Assembly: GCA_951812895.1 (NCBI GenBank)
Contig: OX638333.1
Coordinates: 796,366-860,365, forward strand
Direction of reading: 5' to 3'
DNA: 64,000 nt
Origin: an uncultured Roseovarius sp.
GTDB taxonomy: Bacteria; Pseudomonadota; Alphaproteobacteria; Rhodobacterales; Rhodobacteraceae
Part shown: positions 52,800 to 61,384 of the stretch, one piece after another
Position numbering within the stretch: the first letter of the stretch is position 1
Layout: each line of letters starts with the position of its first letter
The notes under the pieces: model-generated
Seen by the model: the letters and a program-made list of their open reading frames with translations, nothing else
Databases searched by the model: none
What the model was told of the DNA's origin: nothing
Program-made: the position numbers and the translations under genes

Positions 52800-54632
52800 A
52801 TGAGTTTGATAAAGAGGACAGGCGCGCGAGGCAGCGCGGGATTTGGTCGGGTATTGGCCATGGTCACTGTATTAATTGCTGGTTCGTTATCCGCGCTTGC
52901 AGCAGACCCTTTCCAGCCTCCTTTCAGTCTCAGGACGTTGGAGTGGCGTTATCAGGGTGGGGATGATCTGGAGTGGTCAGACTCTCGATTTGACGATTCT
53001 CGGTGGTCGGCTGTACGATTGACCGAACAGCTTTCATCGGGCGTTGCTGCAGATAAAGCTGGATTTGCGTGGTTCCGGGTCCGGATTCCTGCAGAAGTGG
53101 TGCAGCGTTATAAACGACCAATGCTGTTTCTGGGACGCATCCAGAATGCGGATCAGACATATGTTAACGGGCAGTTGATCGGCTCTACCGGGACATTCGT
53201 CACATCAGCCCGAGATTATGCCGGAACGGCAACGGGCCTGATCACAAGGGCTTACCTGCTGCCGCAAGCCGAGCAAGACCTGGTTCTGGCTCTCCGTGTT
53301 CAAGCTCTTGAAGGCGCGCCGGAACTTTCAGGCCCTGTTCTGATCGGGGATGCCCATCAGGTGTCGGCCCTGGCGCGTCGTTCTGATATCGGGCTGTGGC
53401 TGCGAGACAGTTTTATGCTCACAGCACTTGCGATTGGTACGGCCCTCGGTGCAATCATCGCCTATGGGGCCGGGAGTGACAGGCGGCACAGATGGCTGCC
53501 GTGGTTTCTGGGCTCACTCCTTGTGGCAAGCGTTCCGTATACCATCACGGGGTATTATGCGGGGCTGTCTACCAGCGCACTGGTCTGGTTGGGGGAATGT
53601 CTGCCTTATCTCGCATTTGGCCTTCTGCATTTTCTGAGCGTTCTGGGCATCCCGTTCGGCCGGGTTCTGCCTGGTCTCATGATTGGCTACTACGGGATCC
53701 TCATTGCAATTTGGGTGGTAAACCCTGACGTCAGCCAGTTCATTTTCTGGTCTTTCGCGCTCTATGCCTTGCCCGGCCTGAGTGCGCTGATTGTTTTCTT
53801 CAGGCTTTGGCGTGCTTTCTGGTCAGGGCGGGTTGTTTCGAAATGGAACTATATCGCGGTCGGTGTGATTGTAGCTATGATCGCTGGCCATGGTCTGCTG
53901 GGGGCCTCACTTCCGGCTGTGATGGATCCCTTTAGCATAGGCATCATCGTGCTTGTCTTTTGTCTTCTGATGTCCCTTGCAGACCATCACCGAGCCGACC
54001 GACGCGCGCTGACAAAAGCCACCGGCGCCCTGCTTGTGGCGCAGGATACCGAGCGTGAACGGATCGCCCGTGACCTGCATGACGAGCTTAGTCAGCGTAT
54101 TGCCGCCACCCGGTTACGGCTTGAAGCGCTTGCCCTTTCGGGCAAGCCCATCGGCAAGGACGATATAGCCTCACCGATTGAAGAGCTCCGGGAAACCAGT
54201 CTGAGCGTTTCGGCCATGGTCGAGGGGCTTGATCCGGCATCCCTGAACGCTATGACCTTTGGCGAAGCTCTGACCAGTAGTGTAGAGCGTTGGCAGGGCA
54301 TTGCCGGTGCCCGTCTGTCACTGAGCCTGTCAGGAGATATGCGCCCGGACCCTGAAACGCAGGTTCAGGCCTTGCGCATTTGTCAGGAAGCGCTGCACAA
54401 CGCGATCCGGCACGGCAAAGCCGCATTGATCGTCGTCACCGCCGATCTGAAATCAGGGGTGGGGATCGTTACCATCCGCGATGATGGCAGGGGATTTAAC
54501 ACAGACGCTGTCCCCTCCGGAATTGGTCTTCGCAGTATGACCGAACGGGCCAGGCTGATCCGGGCCAGGCTGAACATCACAAGCGTCCCGGGCAGGGGAT
54601 GCACCGTGAGACTGGAGTTCAGAGGCCCATGA
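52800..54632 (+). CDS. Sensor histidine kinase with DISM-like sensor (HisKA_3 type)
   Basis: A 610-residue membrane kinase. A signal peptide (VLIAGSLSALAADP) leads to a galactose-binding-like extracellular domain (about 45-195), including FLGRIQNADQTYVNGQLIGS. Seven predicted helices follow (7TMR-DISM style). The catalytic part has HisKA_3 ERERIARDLHDELSQRIAAT with the phospho-acceptor His, then HATPase motifs EALHNAIRHGKAA, IRDDGRGFN, and SGIGLRSMTERARLI. An alternative start exists at 52860. It overlaps the response-regulator gene by ATGA. The signal sensed is probably carbohydrate-like, inferred from the sensor fold. Confidence 0.88.
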   Translation: MSLIKRTGARGSAGFGRVLAMVTVLIAGSLSALAADPFQPPFSLRTLEWRYQGGDDLEWSDSRFDDSRWSAVRLTEQLSSGVAADKAGFAWFRVRIPAEVVQRYKRPMLFLGRIQNADQTYVNGQLIGSTGTFVTSARDYAGTATGLITRAYLLPQAEQDLVLALRVQALEGAPELSGPVLIGDAHQVSALARRSDIGLWLRDSFMLTALAIGTALGAIIAYGAGSDRRHRWLPWFLGSLLVASVPYTITGYYAGLSTSALVWLGECLPYLAFGLLHFLSVLGIPFGRVLPGLMIGYYGILIAIWVVNPDVSQFIFWSFALYALPGLSALIVFFRLWRAFWSGRVVSKWNYIAVGVIVAMIAGHGLLGASLPAVMDPFSIGIIVLVFCLLMSLADHHRADRRALTKATGALLVAQDTERERIARDLHDELSQRIAATRLRLEALALSGKPIGKDDIASPIEELRETSLSVSAMVEGLDPASLNAMTFGEALTSSVERWQGIAGARLSLSLSGDMRPDPETQVQALRICQEALHNAIRHGKAALIVVTADLKSGVGIVTIRDDGRGFNTDAVPSGIGLRSMTERARLIRARLNITSVPGRGCTVRLEFRGP

Positions 54633-55258
54633 TACGGATTGTTCTTGTCGATGATCACACCATCGTGCGCCATATGATGTGCGATACCCTAACCGCACAG
54701 AATGATTTTGAGGTTATCGCGGATTACAGCACCGGTGAAGAGCTTTTGGACCGTATCGGAACCCTGCAAGCCGATATCGTGATCATGGATGTTGGCTTGC
54801 CAGATGATGACGGGATCGAAACCACCCGTAAACTGCGGCAACAGTCGGTTGAAACGCCCATCCTGTTTCTGACCATGCACCTGAACGAGGCCATCATGAA
54901 GCGGACGTTCGACGCCGGGGGCAATGGCTATGCAGTCAAGCATGAACCTTTCGAAGTGCTTGCAGATGGCATCCGCAGGGTCGCGGCGGGCGCGACGTTC
55001 AAAAGCCCGATGATCCTGTCCCGGGGCCGTGAGATGAGTGATGAAATCGCTCTGCTGGATAAACTCTCTTCCCGCGAGCGAGAGATCGTTTCGCTTGTCG
55101 CCAGCGGCTGGACCGCGACAGAGATTGCCGACCATCTGTCCATCAGCGGCCGCACGGTGGATTACCACCGCCGCAACATCGCCGAAAAGACCGGCCTCAG
55201 ACGCATTGCCGACATCGCGAAATTTGCCATCGCTGTCGGCATCCGGTCTGATCAATAG
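54629..55258 (+). CDS. NarL/FixJ-family response regulator
   Basis: A 209-residue two-domain regulator. The receiver domain has VLVDDHTIVRHMM (acidic pair D-D), the phospho-acceptor Asp in DIVIMDVGLPDDDGIETT, and switch residues LFLTMH and KHEP. The C-terminal LuxR-type helix-turn-helix is LSSREREIVSLVASGWTATE, then IADHLSISGRTVDYHRRNIA. ATG 54629 overlaps the kinase stop by 4 bases, so the two are a cognate pair. The 769-frame barrel protein that follows is a candidate target. Confidence 0.92.
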   Translation: MIRIVLVDDHTIVRHMMCDTLTAQNDFEVIADYSTGEELLDRIGTLQADIVIMDVGLPDDDGIETTRKLRQQSVETPILFLTMHLNEAIMKRTFDAGGNGYAVKHEPFEVLADGIRRVAAGATFKSPMILSRGREMSDEIALLDKLSSREREIVSLVASGWTATEIADHLSISGRTVDYHRRNIAEKTGLRRIADIAKFAIAVGIRSDQ

Positions 55259-55295
55259 GCCAAAACCCCCGAAAACAACGAAAAAACTACCCCCA

Positions 55296-55321
55296 CCCCG
55301 GTAAGGTTACGGGTACCGGGA
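55296..55321 (+). terminator. Weak hairpin between the response regulator and the barrel protein gene
   Basis: CCCGGTA-N10-TACCGGG, a 7-bp stem with a 10-base loop, 38 bases after the response-regulator stop. No T-run, so it may be an attenuator or regulator site for the downstream gene. Confidence 0.3.
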
Positions 55322-55419
55322 CCCACGTCCATTTGCTTTCATTGAATGAATGAAAACCGGATTTGGGCCAGTGCGCGGCCCGGAAACCGGCGTTCGGAAC
55401 TGGAACAGGGGATTCCATT

Positions 55420-57672
55420 ATGCATCGCAGAATTGGGAAAGCGCGAACCGCAGCAGCCATGCAACACCGTCAGGCCCGCAGGCCCGGGCAGAGATCTGAC
55501 ATCGCACGCGTCTGCCTTTCTGCGGCCTGTATGGCCTGCCTTTCGGTCCCAGCCAGCCTGACCCAGACCCAGCCGCTATATGCCCAGGCAGTGACGCGCA
55601 CCATCCCGGTCACCATTGGCCCTTGCCCTACGGGCCGGTTTCCAGTTGGCCCGAACGAGGATGTGGTGATCGTTGTCGAAAATCTGTCAGGCCAGCCGGT
55701 GAGTCTCGACATTATTGGCCTGGGTGGCGAGCCAGGTTTATTCGGCATCGCCCTTGCTCCGGGTCAGCAAGTCGGTGTGCCTTTCACCAATGGCCCGGTC
55801 CCGGACTCTTTTTTTGTGGATTGCTCAACGACCGGCCCCGCGGTTCCGACCGGCAGCACCGAGGGAACCGATGTGACCAGCAATATAAGCGATACGACCA
55901 CGGACGCAGTGCTGAACATCTGGGACAATTACGGCATCTTGCAGGCAACGGCAGCCGTGCCGCCGCTCTCGCCTGTGATGAAAAAGCGCCTTGAAACGCT
56001 GATAAAGCTAAAAAGGCGAAAGAAAAACGCAGAAGTAAAATGGCGCACCAAAGCGAAAGAAATCCGGGCGTTGAAGGTTAAACTCGCGCCGCTACGGCAG
56101 CGTATATTCGACCTAGAGGCAGAGCAGCCTGATCTGGAACGCGATCTGAGATTTCAGGATGAACACATTGAACGCCAGGAGAAGTGGATACGAGAGAACC
56201 AGGCAGATATCAAAGCGCGGGAGGGAGAAGAAAACTCTCTTCTCGACACCCTGCTTTCACCAGTTAAGCGAACAGTTAATGAAAGCCTGAATGACGACAA
56301 CAGGAAATTGATTCAAAAGGCCAGAGCCAAGATCGAGCAGGCAAAAAAGGACAAGGTTGAAATTAATCGCCAACTGCAAGAGCTCAGGCAGTTAAAAGCG
56401 GACCCGCGCCTGGGCGACCTGAACCATCTTGAAAAAGAACGCGCCGCGCTCAAGAAAAAATTCGAAGAAGCGTGTAGGGTGTTGGATTTTGTAAAAGATT
56501 TAGGCCCTAGAAAAGATGCGACGGATGAAGAGAAGAAAGAACTCGATGAGCATCTGGAAATACTCGACGAAGAGGACGCGATACTAGATGCTATTGAAAA
56601 GGAAGAAGAGGTAGGACGCCTCGCCTTTTCCCCGCTGATCAGCACCCGCAGTGGCCCCACCGGCACTGGTGCGCCGGACATCACTGTCTGGTCCAGTGTC
56701 ACCTATTCTGAAACCTCCGGTGGGCGTCTGCCCAACGGGCGAAACGGACAAGTGGCCAACCTCAATTTCGGGGCCAGTTACAAAATCTCTAAAACCGTCT
56801 CCGCCGGTTTTGCCCTGCGCTATCAGCGCAAGGACACCAGCACCACCGCCACAGGTACCAGCATCGGCACCGATCTCTTCGGGCTTGCCGGTTTTGCCAC
56901 CGTGAAACAGCCTAGCGGGCTGACCTTCAATTTCATTGCTGCTGTTGAGCATGGTGAAAACGATGTCACCTCGGCTGGTAACAGCGGAACGTTCGATTTC
57001 GACAGCTTCATCCTTGGTGCTGATGTGTCGCAGAGCTTTGACCTTGGCAGCAACTGGGCTATCACTCCGAAACTGGGAGTGAACTGGGGCACAACCACAC
57101 GCCACGCCTACACCAACAGTGCCAGGACGTTCTTTGCAGCTGAAACCTTTGAGGTTGGTGTGATCAGCTATGGCGCTTCTGTCGCGCGGCCGTTCTATCC
57201 GGTGGGGCGCGACAGCGGGCTGTCCTCTGTCACTGCCACATTTGGGCTTGGCGGCACCTATTTCTTTGAACAGCCCCCGGGTGGGGTGCCCTCGGCCACA
57301 TCGAATGTGCCAGAGGCCTTCACCGATGTGACCCTTTCTGGCGGGCTCGATTTCCTGTTCACCAACGGGCTGAGCACCTCGATAGACGGCTCTGTCCAGT
57401 TCGGCGCGTCGAACGGCGGCGATCCGTGGTCGGTGAACTGGGCGATGTCGATGCCGGTTGCCGCCCCGGACAGCAACGGCACCCTCGGGCTGACCGCTGG
57501 GTATACCGATCTTCCGGCTGGCCGCAATTCGTGGAGCGTTGGCGGCCAGCTTAGTCTGCCGCTGTCGGCACTATTTGGCGGTCCTGATAATGGTGGCCGT
57601 CTTAATGCGACCACCTCTGGCACAGGCGATGAGGCGTTGCGCGCAACGCTGGAGGTCGAGCTTCCGCTATAA
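55420..57672 (+). CDS. Coiled-coil protein with C-terminal autotransporter-like outer-membrane barrel
   Basis: A 750-residue secreted protein of unusual layout. A long basic N-terminus leads to a signal-like segment (CLSAACMACLSVPASLTQTQ). Residues about 55-155 form a small domain (IPVTIGPCPTGRFPVGPNED). Residues about 170-400 are a highly charged coiled coil (LETLIKLKRRKKNAEVKWRT, DNRKLIQKARAKIEQAKKDK). Residues 430-750 are an autotransporter-type barrel of alternating strands, ending LEVELPL. GGGGA before ATG 55420 is better than the TTG at 55363. It may span from cell surface to periplasm. The preceding two-component pair may control it. Confidence 0.75.
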   Translation: MHRRIGKARTAAAMQHRQARRPGQRSDIARVCLSAACMACLSVPASLTQTQPLYAQAVTRTIPVTIGPCPTGRFPVGPNEDVVIVVENLSGQPVSLDIIGLGGEPGLFGIALAPGQQVGVPFTNGPVPDSFFVDCSTTGPAVPTGSTEGTDVTSNISDTTTDAVLNIWDNYGILQATAAVPPLSPVMKKRLETLIKLKRRKKNAEVKWRTKAKEIRALKVKLAPLRQRIFDLEAEQPDLERDLRFQDEHIERQEKWIRENQADIKAREGEENSLLDTLLSPVKRTVNESLNDDNRKLIQKARAKIEQAKKDKVEINRQLQELRQLKADPRLGDLNHLEKERAALKKKFEEACRVLDFVKDLGPRKDATDEEKKELDEHLEILDEEDAILDAIEKEEEVGRLAFSPLISTRSGPTGTGAPDITVWSSVTYSETSGGRLPNGRNGQVANLNFGASYKISKTVSAGFALRYQRKDTSTTATGTSIGTDLFGLAGFATVKQPSGLTFNFIAAVEHGENDVTSAGNSGTFDFDSFILGADVSQSFDLGSNWAITPKLGVNWGTTTRHAYTNSARTFFAAETFEVGVISYGASVARPFYPVGRDSGLSSVTATFGLGGTYFFEQPPGGVPSATSNVPEAFTDVTLSGGLDFLFTNGLSTSIDGSVQFGASNGGDPWSVNWAMSMPVAAPDSNGTLGLTAGYTDLPAGRNSWSVGGQLSLPLSALFGGPDNGGRLNATTSGTGDEALRATLEVELPL

Positions 57673-57784
57673 GGTTTGGCGATTGCTTCAAACAGAGCCG
57701 ATGGGCGCGATCAAGCCAAGGCACTCGTCTCTTCAACATCTGATAATTTTGTATCGCCGCATTACACGGATAACTGCCCTTGGG

Positions 57785-57995
57785 GCGCTTGCAGCGAAAA
57801 CTCATTTTGTCACGCACTGCCGTCATCTGAGAATCGCAAATGCTGCGCTATCGATGAATGGCAGCAATGCGAAAGCTGCACTGCAGCGGCGAAAGTTGCG
57901 ACCAATGTCCGGATTGGGCCGTCCTCATCGGTCAGATCGTGAGCGGCTAGGCAAAATGCTGCACGAGCTCCGATGGCGGCGAAGAGCCCAGAGCA
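57785..57995 (+). repeat. Intergenic repeat family, copy D (in the 351-bp gap)
   Basis: The gap 57673-58023 has no gene. The repeat has TTGCAGCGAAAA (57793), GCAGCGGCGAAAGTTGCGAC (57884), TGTCCGGATTGGGCCGTCCT (57906), AAATGCTGCACGAGCTCCGA (57954), and AAGAGCCCA. The AGTCCCGC block of copies A-C is degraded here. Confidence 0.55.
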
Positions 57996-58023
57996 GACGC
58001 TTGTGAGTAAGCGTTCTCAATAG

Positions 58024-58782
58024 TCAATGGAAGTTGATCCCGCCATCGACGACAATGCTTTGACCGGTGATCGAAGAGGTCTTGCACAGGTAAACGACCT
58101 GGCCAGCAACATCCTCAATTGAGGTGGTAACCCCGAGCGCCGCGCGGTTTCTCCATCCGTCATAGAGGTGTTGGGGCCCACCACTGCCGAGGGCGGTGCC
58201 CTCCATGAGGCCAGGGGCCACACAGTTCACTGTCACGTCCGGGGCCAGATTTGCGGCGAGAAACCGGGTCAATGGAACAACTGCCGCCTTACTAGGGGCG
58301 AAAGGTCTGTCAGCATACCAATCGCCGTGACCGAGCGTAGAGCCAATGTTGACAATGCGCCCCCATTTCGATGCCCTTAGATGAGGAGCCGCAGCGCGAG
58401 CTACAAGATAGGGCCCACGCACGTTGACCGCCATCATTTCATCCCAAATTTCGGGGGTGAACGCTTCGAGATCGCCCAATGGGATGTTGTGCCCGCCCAT
58501 TGCGATTGCCGCATTGTTGACCAGAATATCCAATCCGCCAAGATCGGAACCGACCTTTTCAACCGCATCTTCCACCGACGCCGGTTTCGTTTGGTCGATT
58601 TTAACAGTGATGGCCCTTCGCCCCAGAATCTCGATTGCCTTCTTGGTCTCGTCGGCTCTTTCGTCACCGCCAAGATAACCGACCGCGATGTCCACCCCTT
58701 CCGCGGCCAGCAAATGGCATATCCTCGCGCCGAGACCTCCGCTACCGCCAGTGACTAAGGCTACTGCATTGGTTAGGTTCAT
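58024..58782 (-). CDS. SDR-family oxidoreductase with Phe in place of catalytic Tyr
   Basis: A 252-residue Rossmann protein. The NAD(P) motif is LVTGGSGGLGARIC near 9-22; the DILVNNAAIAMGG strand and INIGSTLGHG segment, here VNIGSTLGHG, with the SDR Ser are present. The expected YxxxK reads FAPSK, so Tyr is Phe while Lys is kept. A DxDxxD-like acidic patch is not apparent. VVDGGINFH closes the chain, as in classical SDRs. Normal hydride-transfer acid catalysis should be impaired. It is followed upstream by the methyltransferase gene in the same direction with a 121-base gap. Confidence 0.85.
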   Translation of the reverse strand: MNLTNAVALVTGGSGGLGARICHLLAAEGVDIAVGYLGGDERADETKKAIEILGRRAITVKIDQTKPASVEDAVEKVGSDLGGLDILVNNAAIAMGGHNIPLGDLEAFTPEIWDEMMAVNVRGPYLVARAAAPHLRASKWGRIVNIGSTLGHGDWYADRPFAPSKAAVVPLTRFLAANLAPDVTVNCVAPGLMEGTALGSGGPQHLYDGWRNRAALGVTTSIEDVAGQVVYLCKTSSITGQSIVVDGGINFH

Positions 58783-58903
58783 CGCAATCTCCTTCCCTCA
58801 ACAGGCTGCGAATTCAGCAAACCCAGACTTGCAGACAACGGCCCGGTGGTAAAATTCACCATCTCCGGGCAATGTTTGCTCTGTGTTCATAGCGGATTCC
58901 ACT

Positions 58904-59722
58904 CTAGGCTGCTCGTGCTGTAATCACGGCGACCGGAACTGGTACGCTGTACCTTGAACCTTCAAGGCATTTATCGGCGACGTATTTTGTTATCGCCCCG
59001 GCAATTTTTTCAACCGTTTCGTTTGTCTGGCTTCTGATCAGCATACCGGCACCCACGGTCGCGGTCAGAAAAATTTCAAACAACTCGGTTGGTTTTTCGA
59101 GCACCCATTCAGCCATGACCGTGCTGTGTTCCACCACTTCAAGACCTGCCGACGCCATCATTGCCTTGGCTTGCTCGGGAACCGCAAAGGCAAACAAGTC
59201 GGGCTGGGGAGGTGCTGCGGAGAAATCGGCGTGTGCTTTTAGTGCCCCGAATACCGCCGAAAATGCCGGAGACGTAGGTGGTCCTATCCAAGTTGCCATG
59301 GTGAACTCCCCCCCTGGCTTCAACACGCGCCGGATTTCAGAGAGCGCCTTCGGTTGATCCGGAATGTGCATCATACCGAAATTGCAAATGACCTTGTCGA
59401 AATGTGCATTATCGAATGGCATGTCCATGGCATCGCCTTCAACAATCTGCGCGTCGGGCACGGCAATAATCGCCTTGGCTATCATTTCCGGCGAGAAATC
59501 TAGGCCGGTCACATCACCAGCAACATTCAAAATGGCTGCCGTCATTGTTCCTTGTCCACAACACAAATCCAGAACGCTATTACCAGTCGAAATGTGCTTT
59601 TTGATAATATGGCCGCCGACTTCATCGGTAATGGGTACGAAATGCTTCACGTAGGCGTCGACTATTCCACCGTCAGCCCAACCGTCATGCTCACGAGAGC
59701 CGAATTCAGAAAATTCAGACAT
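58904..59722 (-). CDS. Class I SAM-dependent methyltransferase
   Basis: A 272-residue methyltransferase of the UbiE/COQ5 or methyltransf_11 group. The SAM-binding motif I is VLDLCCGQGTMTAAIL near 51-66, motif II is VTGLDFSPEMIAKA, GDAMDMPFDNAHFDKVIC binds the adenine, and VLKPGGEFTMATW is the post-II motif. GGGAGGAGTGAG upstream of ATG 59722 fixes the start. The substrate is not evident; neighbours (SDR, IS) give no pathway. Confidence 0.88.
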   Translation of the reverse strand: MSEFSEFGSREHDGWADGGIVDAYVKHFVPITDEVGGHIIKKHISTGNSVLDLCCGQGTMTAAILNVAGDVTGLDFSPEMIAKAIIAVPDAQIVEGDAMDMPFDNAHFDKVICNFGMMHIPDQPKALSEIRRVLKPGGEFTMATWIGPPTSPAFSAVFGALKAHADFSAAPPQPDLFAFAVPEQAKAMMASAGLEVVEHSTVMAEWVLEKPTELFEIFLTATVGAGMLIRSQTNETVEKIAGAITKYVADKCLEGSRYSVPVPVAVITARAA

Positions 59723-59861
59723 AGAACTCACTCCTCCCAAGGTGCTCGCGGGGAACCTAGCACGACACAATCTTCAGTCAAAGCTACGCAGAAGTCCCTG
59801 ACTGCGGTCATGAGGAAAACTAGCTGTATTAGGCATTCGTCCGACGGCGGCTTTGTCCTGT

Positions 59862-61205
59862 GTGGATGGCTCCTGCAAAGCAAGACATTTTTGAGGTGAT
59901 CGACATTTTGTCAGAAGCGGTCTTGTGTTCGGCCTGTTTGCGCGGTGCACTTGACCGCTGGCCCTGATGGTTTCCGCGACCCAAGTCCCCATCCTCGCAA
60001 GCGGACAGATGTCGTCCTGGACAAAGCCCGGGGTGTCTTGAGATTGCGGCTGACTCATTGCCATCACTTCTTTGGTCTTGCTGTCTCTGTTTCATTCCTT
60101 TCCGGTATCAGACGGTCCTGATCCTGTAGGGCTCATTTCGTGTGAGCACCGCCCAGATTATCCGCGCTGTCTTGTTCGCCATGGCCACTGCCGCGAGCTT
60201 TGCGGGTTTGCGCTCCAGCAGGTCCGCAAACCAGGGATCAAATCGCTCAGGTGCGCTTTTGATCTGTTTCATGCGGGAGGTCATGCCGACGACCATCAGG
60301 TGGCGTATGTAGCGGTCGCCCATCTTCGATATGCGGCCCAGCCTCTCTTTGCCTCCGGTCGACCGGTTGATCGGCGTCAGCCCCAACCAGGCCGAGAAGT
60401 CTCTGCCGCACTTAAACTGTGCGGCACTGCCAACCGTCGCGACAATGGCCGACGCCGTGATCGGCCCAATGCCGGGGATTGTCTGAAGCAAGTCGATCCG
60501 GGGCTCGGATTTCGCAGCTTGTGTCAGCTTGCGGCCATACCAGAGCACCCGCCCATGCAGGGCCAATATCTGTTCGCTAAGGTCGATGATGGTGTCCAGC
60601 GCAACGGGCGGTAGGTCCAGAGCCTGCTCTTGGGTGGTACGCTTTGCAAACCGGACGGCGTGACCGACGCCCTGAGCAAAGACGATGCCGAACTCCGCCA
60701 ACAGACCACGCAGCATGTTGATCGTCTGGGTTCTCTGTCGAACGACTAGGCTACGCGCTCGGTGCAATGAAAGAATGGCCTGCTGTTCAGGCGACTTTAC
60801 CTCAACGAACCGCATGGTCGGGCGGGTGACAGCCTCGCAGATCGCCTCTGCGTCAGCCGCATCGGACTTGCCGCGCTTGACATAGGGCTTCACATAGACA
60901 GGTGCTATCAACCTGACTTCATGACCCAGCCTGGTCAGTTCCCGCGCCCAGTAGTGGCTCGCACCGCACGCTTCCATGCCGATCAGACATGGCTCCAGAC
61001 GTTCGAAAAATGCAAACATCTGACTGCGCCGCAAAGACCGGCTGAACCCTACAGATCCATCCTCCATGACACCGTGAATATGGAAAACGTTCTTGGCCAA
61101 ATCGAGGCCGACTGTTGTAACCTGCATTGGGTGGCTCCTCTCCTAGCAGTTCATGACAACTGCACTATGGCGCATTGCGACGCCGATGGAGCAGGAGCCA
61201 TCCAC
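59862..61205 (-). mobile_element. IS1111-type (IS110 family) insertion sequence
   Basis: GTGGATGGCTCCTGC (59862-59876) and its exact reverse complement (61191-61205) enclose a transposase gene. IS1111-group elements are known for subterminal inverted repeats of this kind, with a few extra bases beyond them; the true ends therefore lie a few bases outside. Length about 1.34 kb. No target duplication is expected for the group. It separates the methyltransferase from a cytochrome gene. Confidence 0.8.
60108..61127 (-). CDS. IS110-family transposase (DEDD type, IS1111 group)
   Basis: A 339-residue transposase. The N-terminal DEDD RuvC-like domain starts VGLDLAKNVFHIHGV and includes IGMEACGASHYWAREL and KSDAADAEAICEAVTRP. 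The C-terminal Transposase_20 domain has LLQTIPGIGPITASAIVATV and FSAWLGLTPINRSTGGKERL with the conserved Ser region. The protein appears complete, so the element may be active. It is the sole gene of the IS. Its last codons (EPYRIRTV) happen to match the tRNA-Lys antisense by base sequence. Confidence 0.93.
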   Translation of the reverse strand: MQVTTVGLDLAKNVFHIHGVMEDGSVGFSRSLRRSQMFAFFERLEPCLIGMEACGASHYWARELTRLGHEVRLIAPVYVKPYVKRGKSDAADAEAICEAVTRPTMRFVEVKSPEQQAILSLHRARSLVVRQRTQTINMLRGLLAEFGIVFAQGVGHAVRFAKRTTQEQALDLPPVALDTIIDLSEQILALHGRVLWYGRKLTQAAKSEPRIDLLQTIPGIGPITASAIVATVGSAAQFKCGRDFSAWLGLTPINRSTGGKERLGRISKMGDRYIRHLMVVGMTSRMKQIKSAPERFDPWFADLLERKPAKLAAVAMANKTARIIWAVLTRNEPYRIRTV

Positions 61206-61384
61206 CCCATCCCGCAGTTCACAAGTTCAGCCGCGGTGCAGCGAAAGGTGATCCACCCCAGACCTGTCGTTCGCGGATCACGCGACGAAGGTTCCCGAAG
61301 AGTCCAAACCTACCACAAGTTGCGGACTTCCGAATGTCGGCTCTGCTATCTATGCAGTGTTTGAGGTGAAGGTAGATTTTTCAG
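61206..61384. other. Flank of the IS with a possible degraded repeat copy
   Basis: No gene. GTGCAGCGAAAGGTGATCC (61237) and AAGTTGCGGACTTCCGAATG (61317) recall parts of repeat D, but the order is incomplete. The cytochrome gene ends right after. Confidence 0.3.

Noticed and set aside
31115-60136. 15-base match ATCCTGTAGGGCTCA between tRNA-Lys 3' end and the IS transposase 3' end
   Set aside because: At the transposase it encodes the normal NEPYRI tail, and exact 15-mers are expected by chance in a comparison of this size. It is not evidence of tRNA-targeted insertion by the IS.
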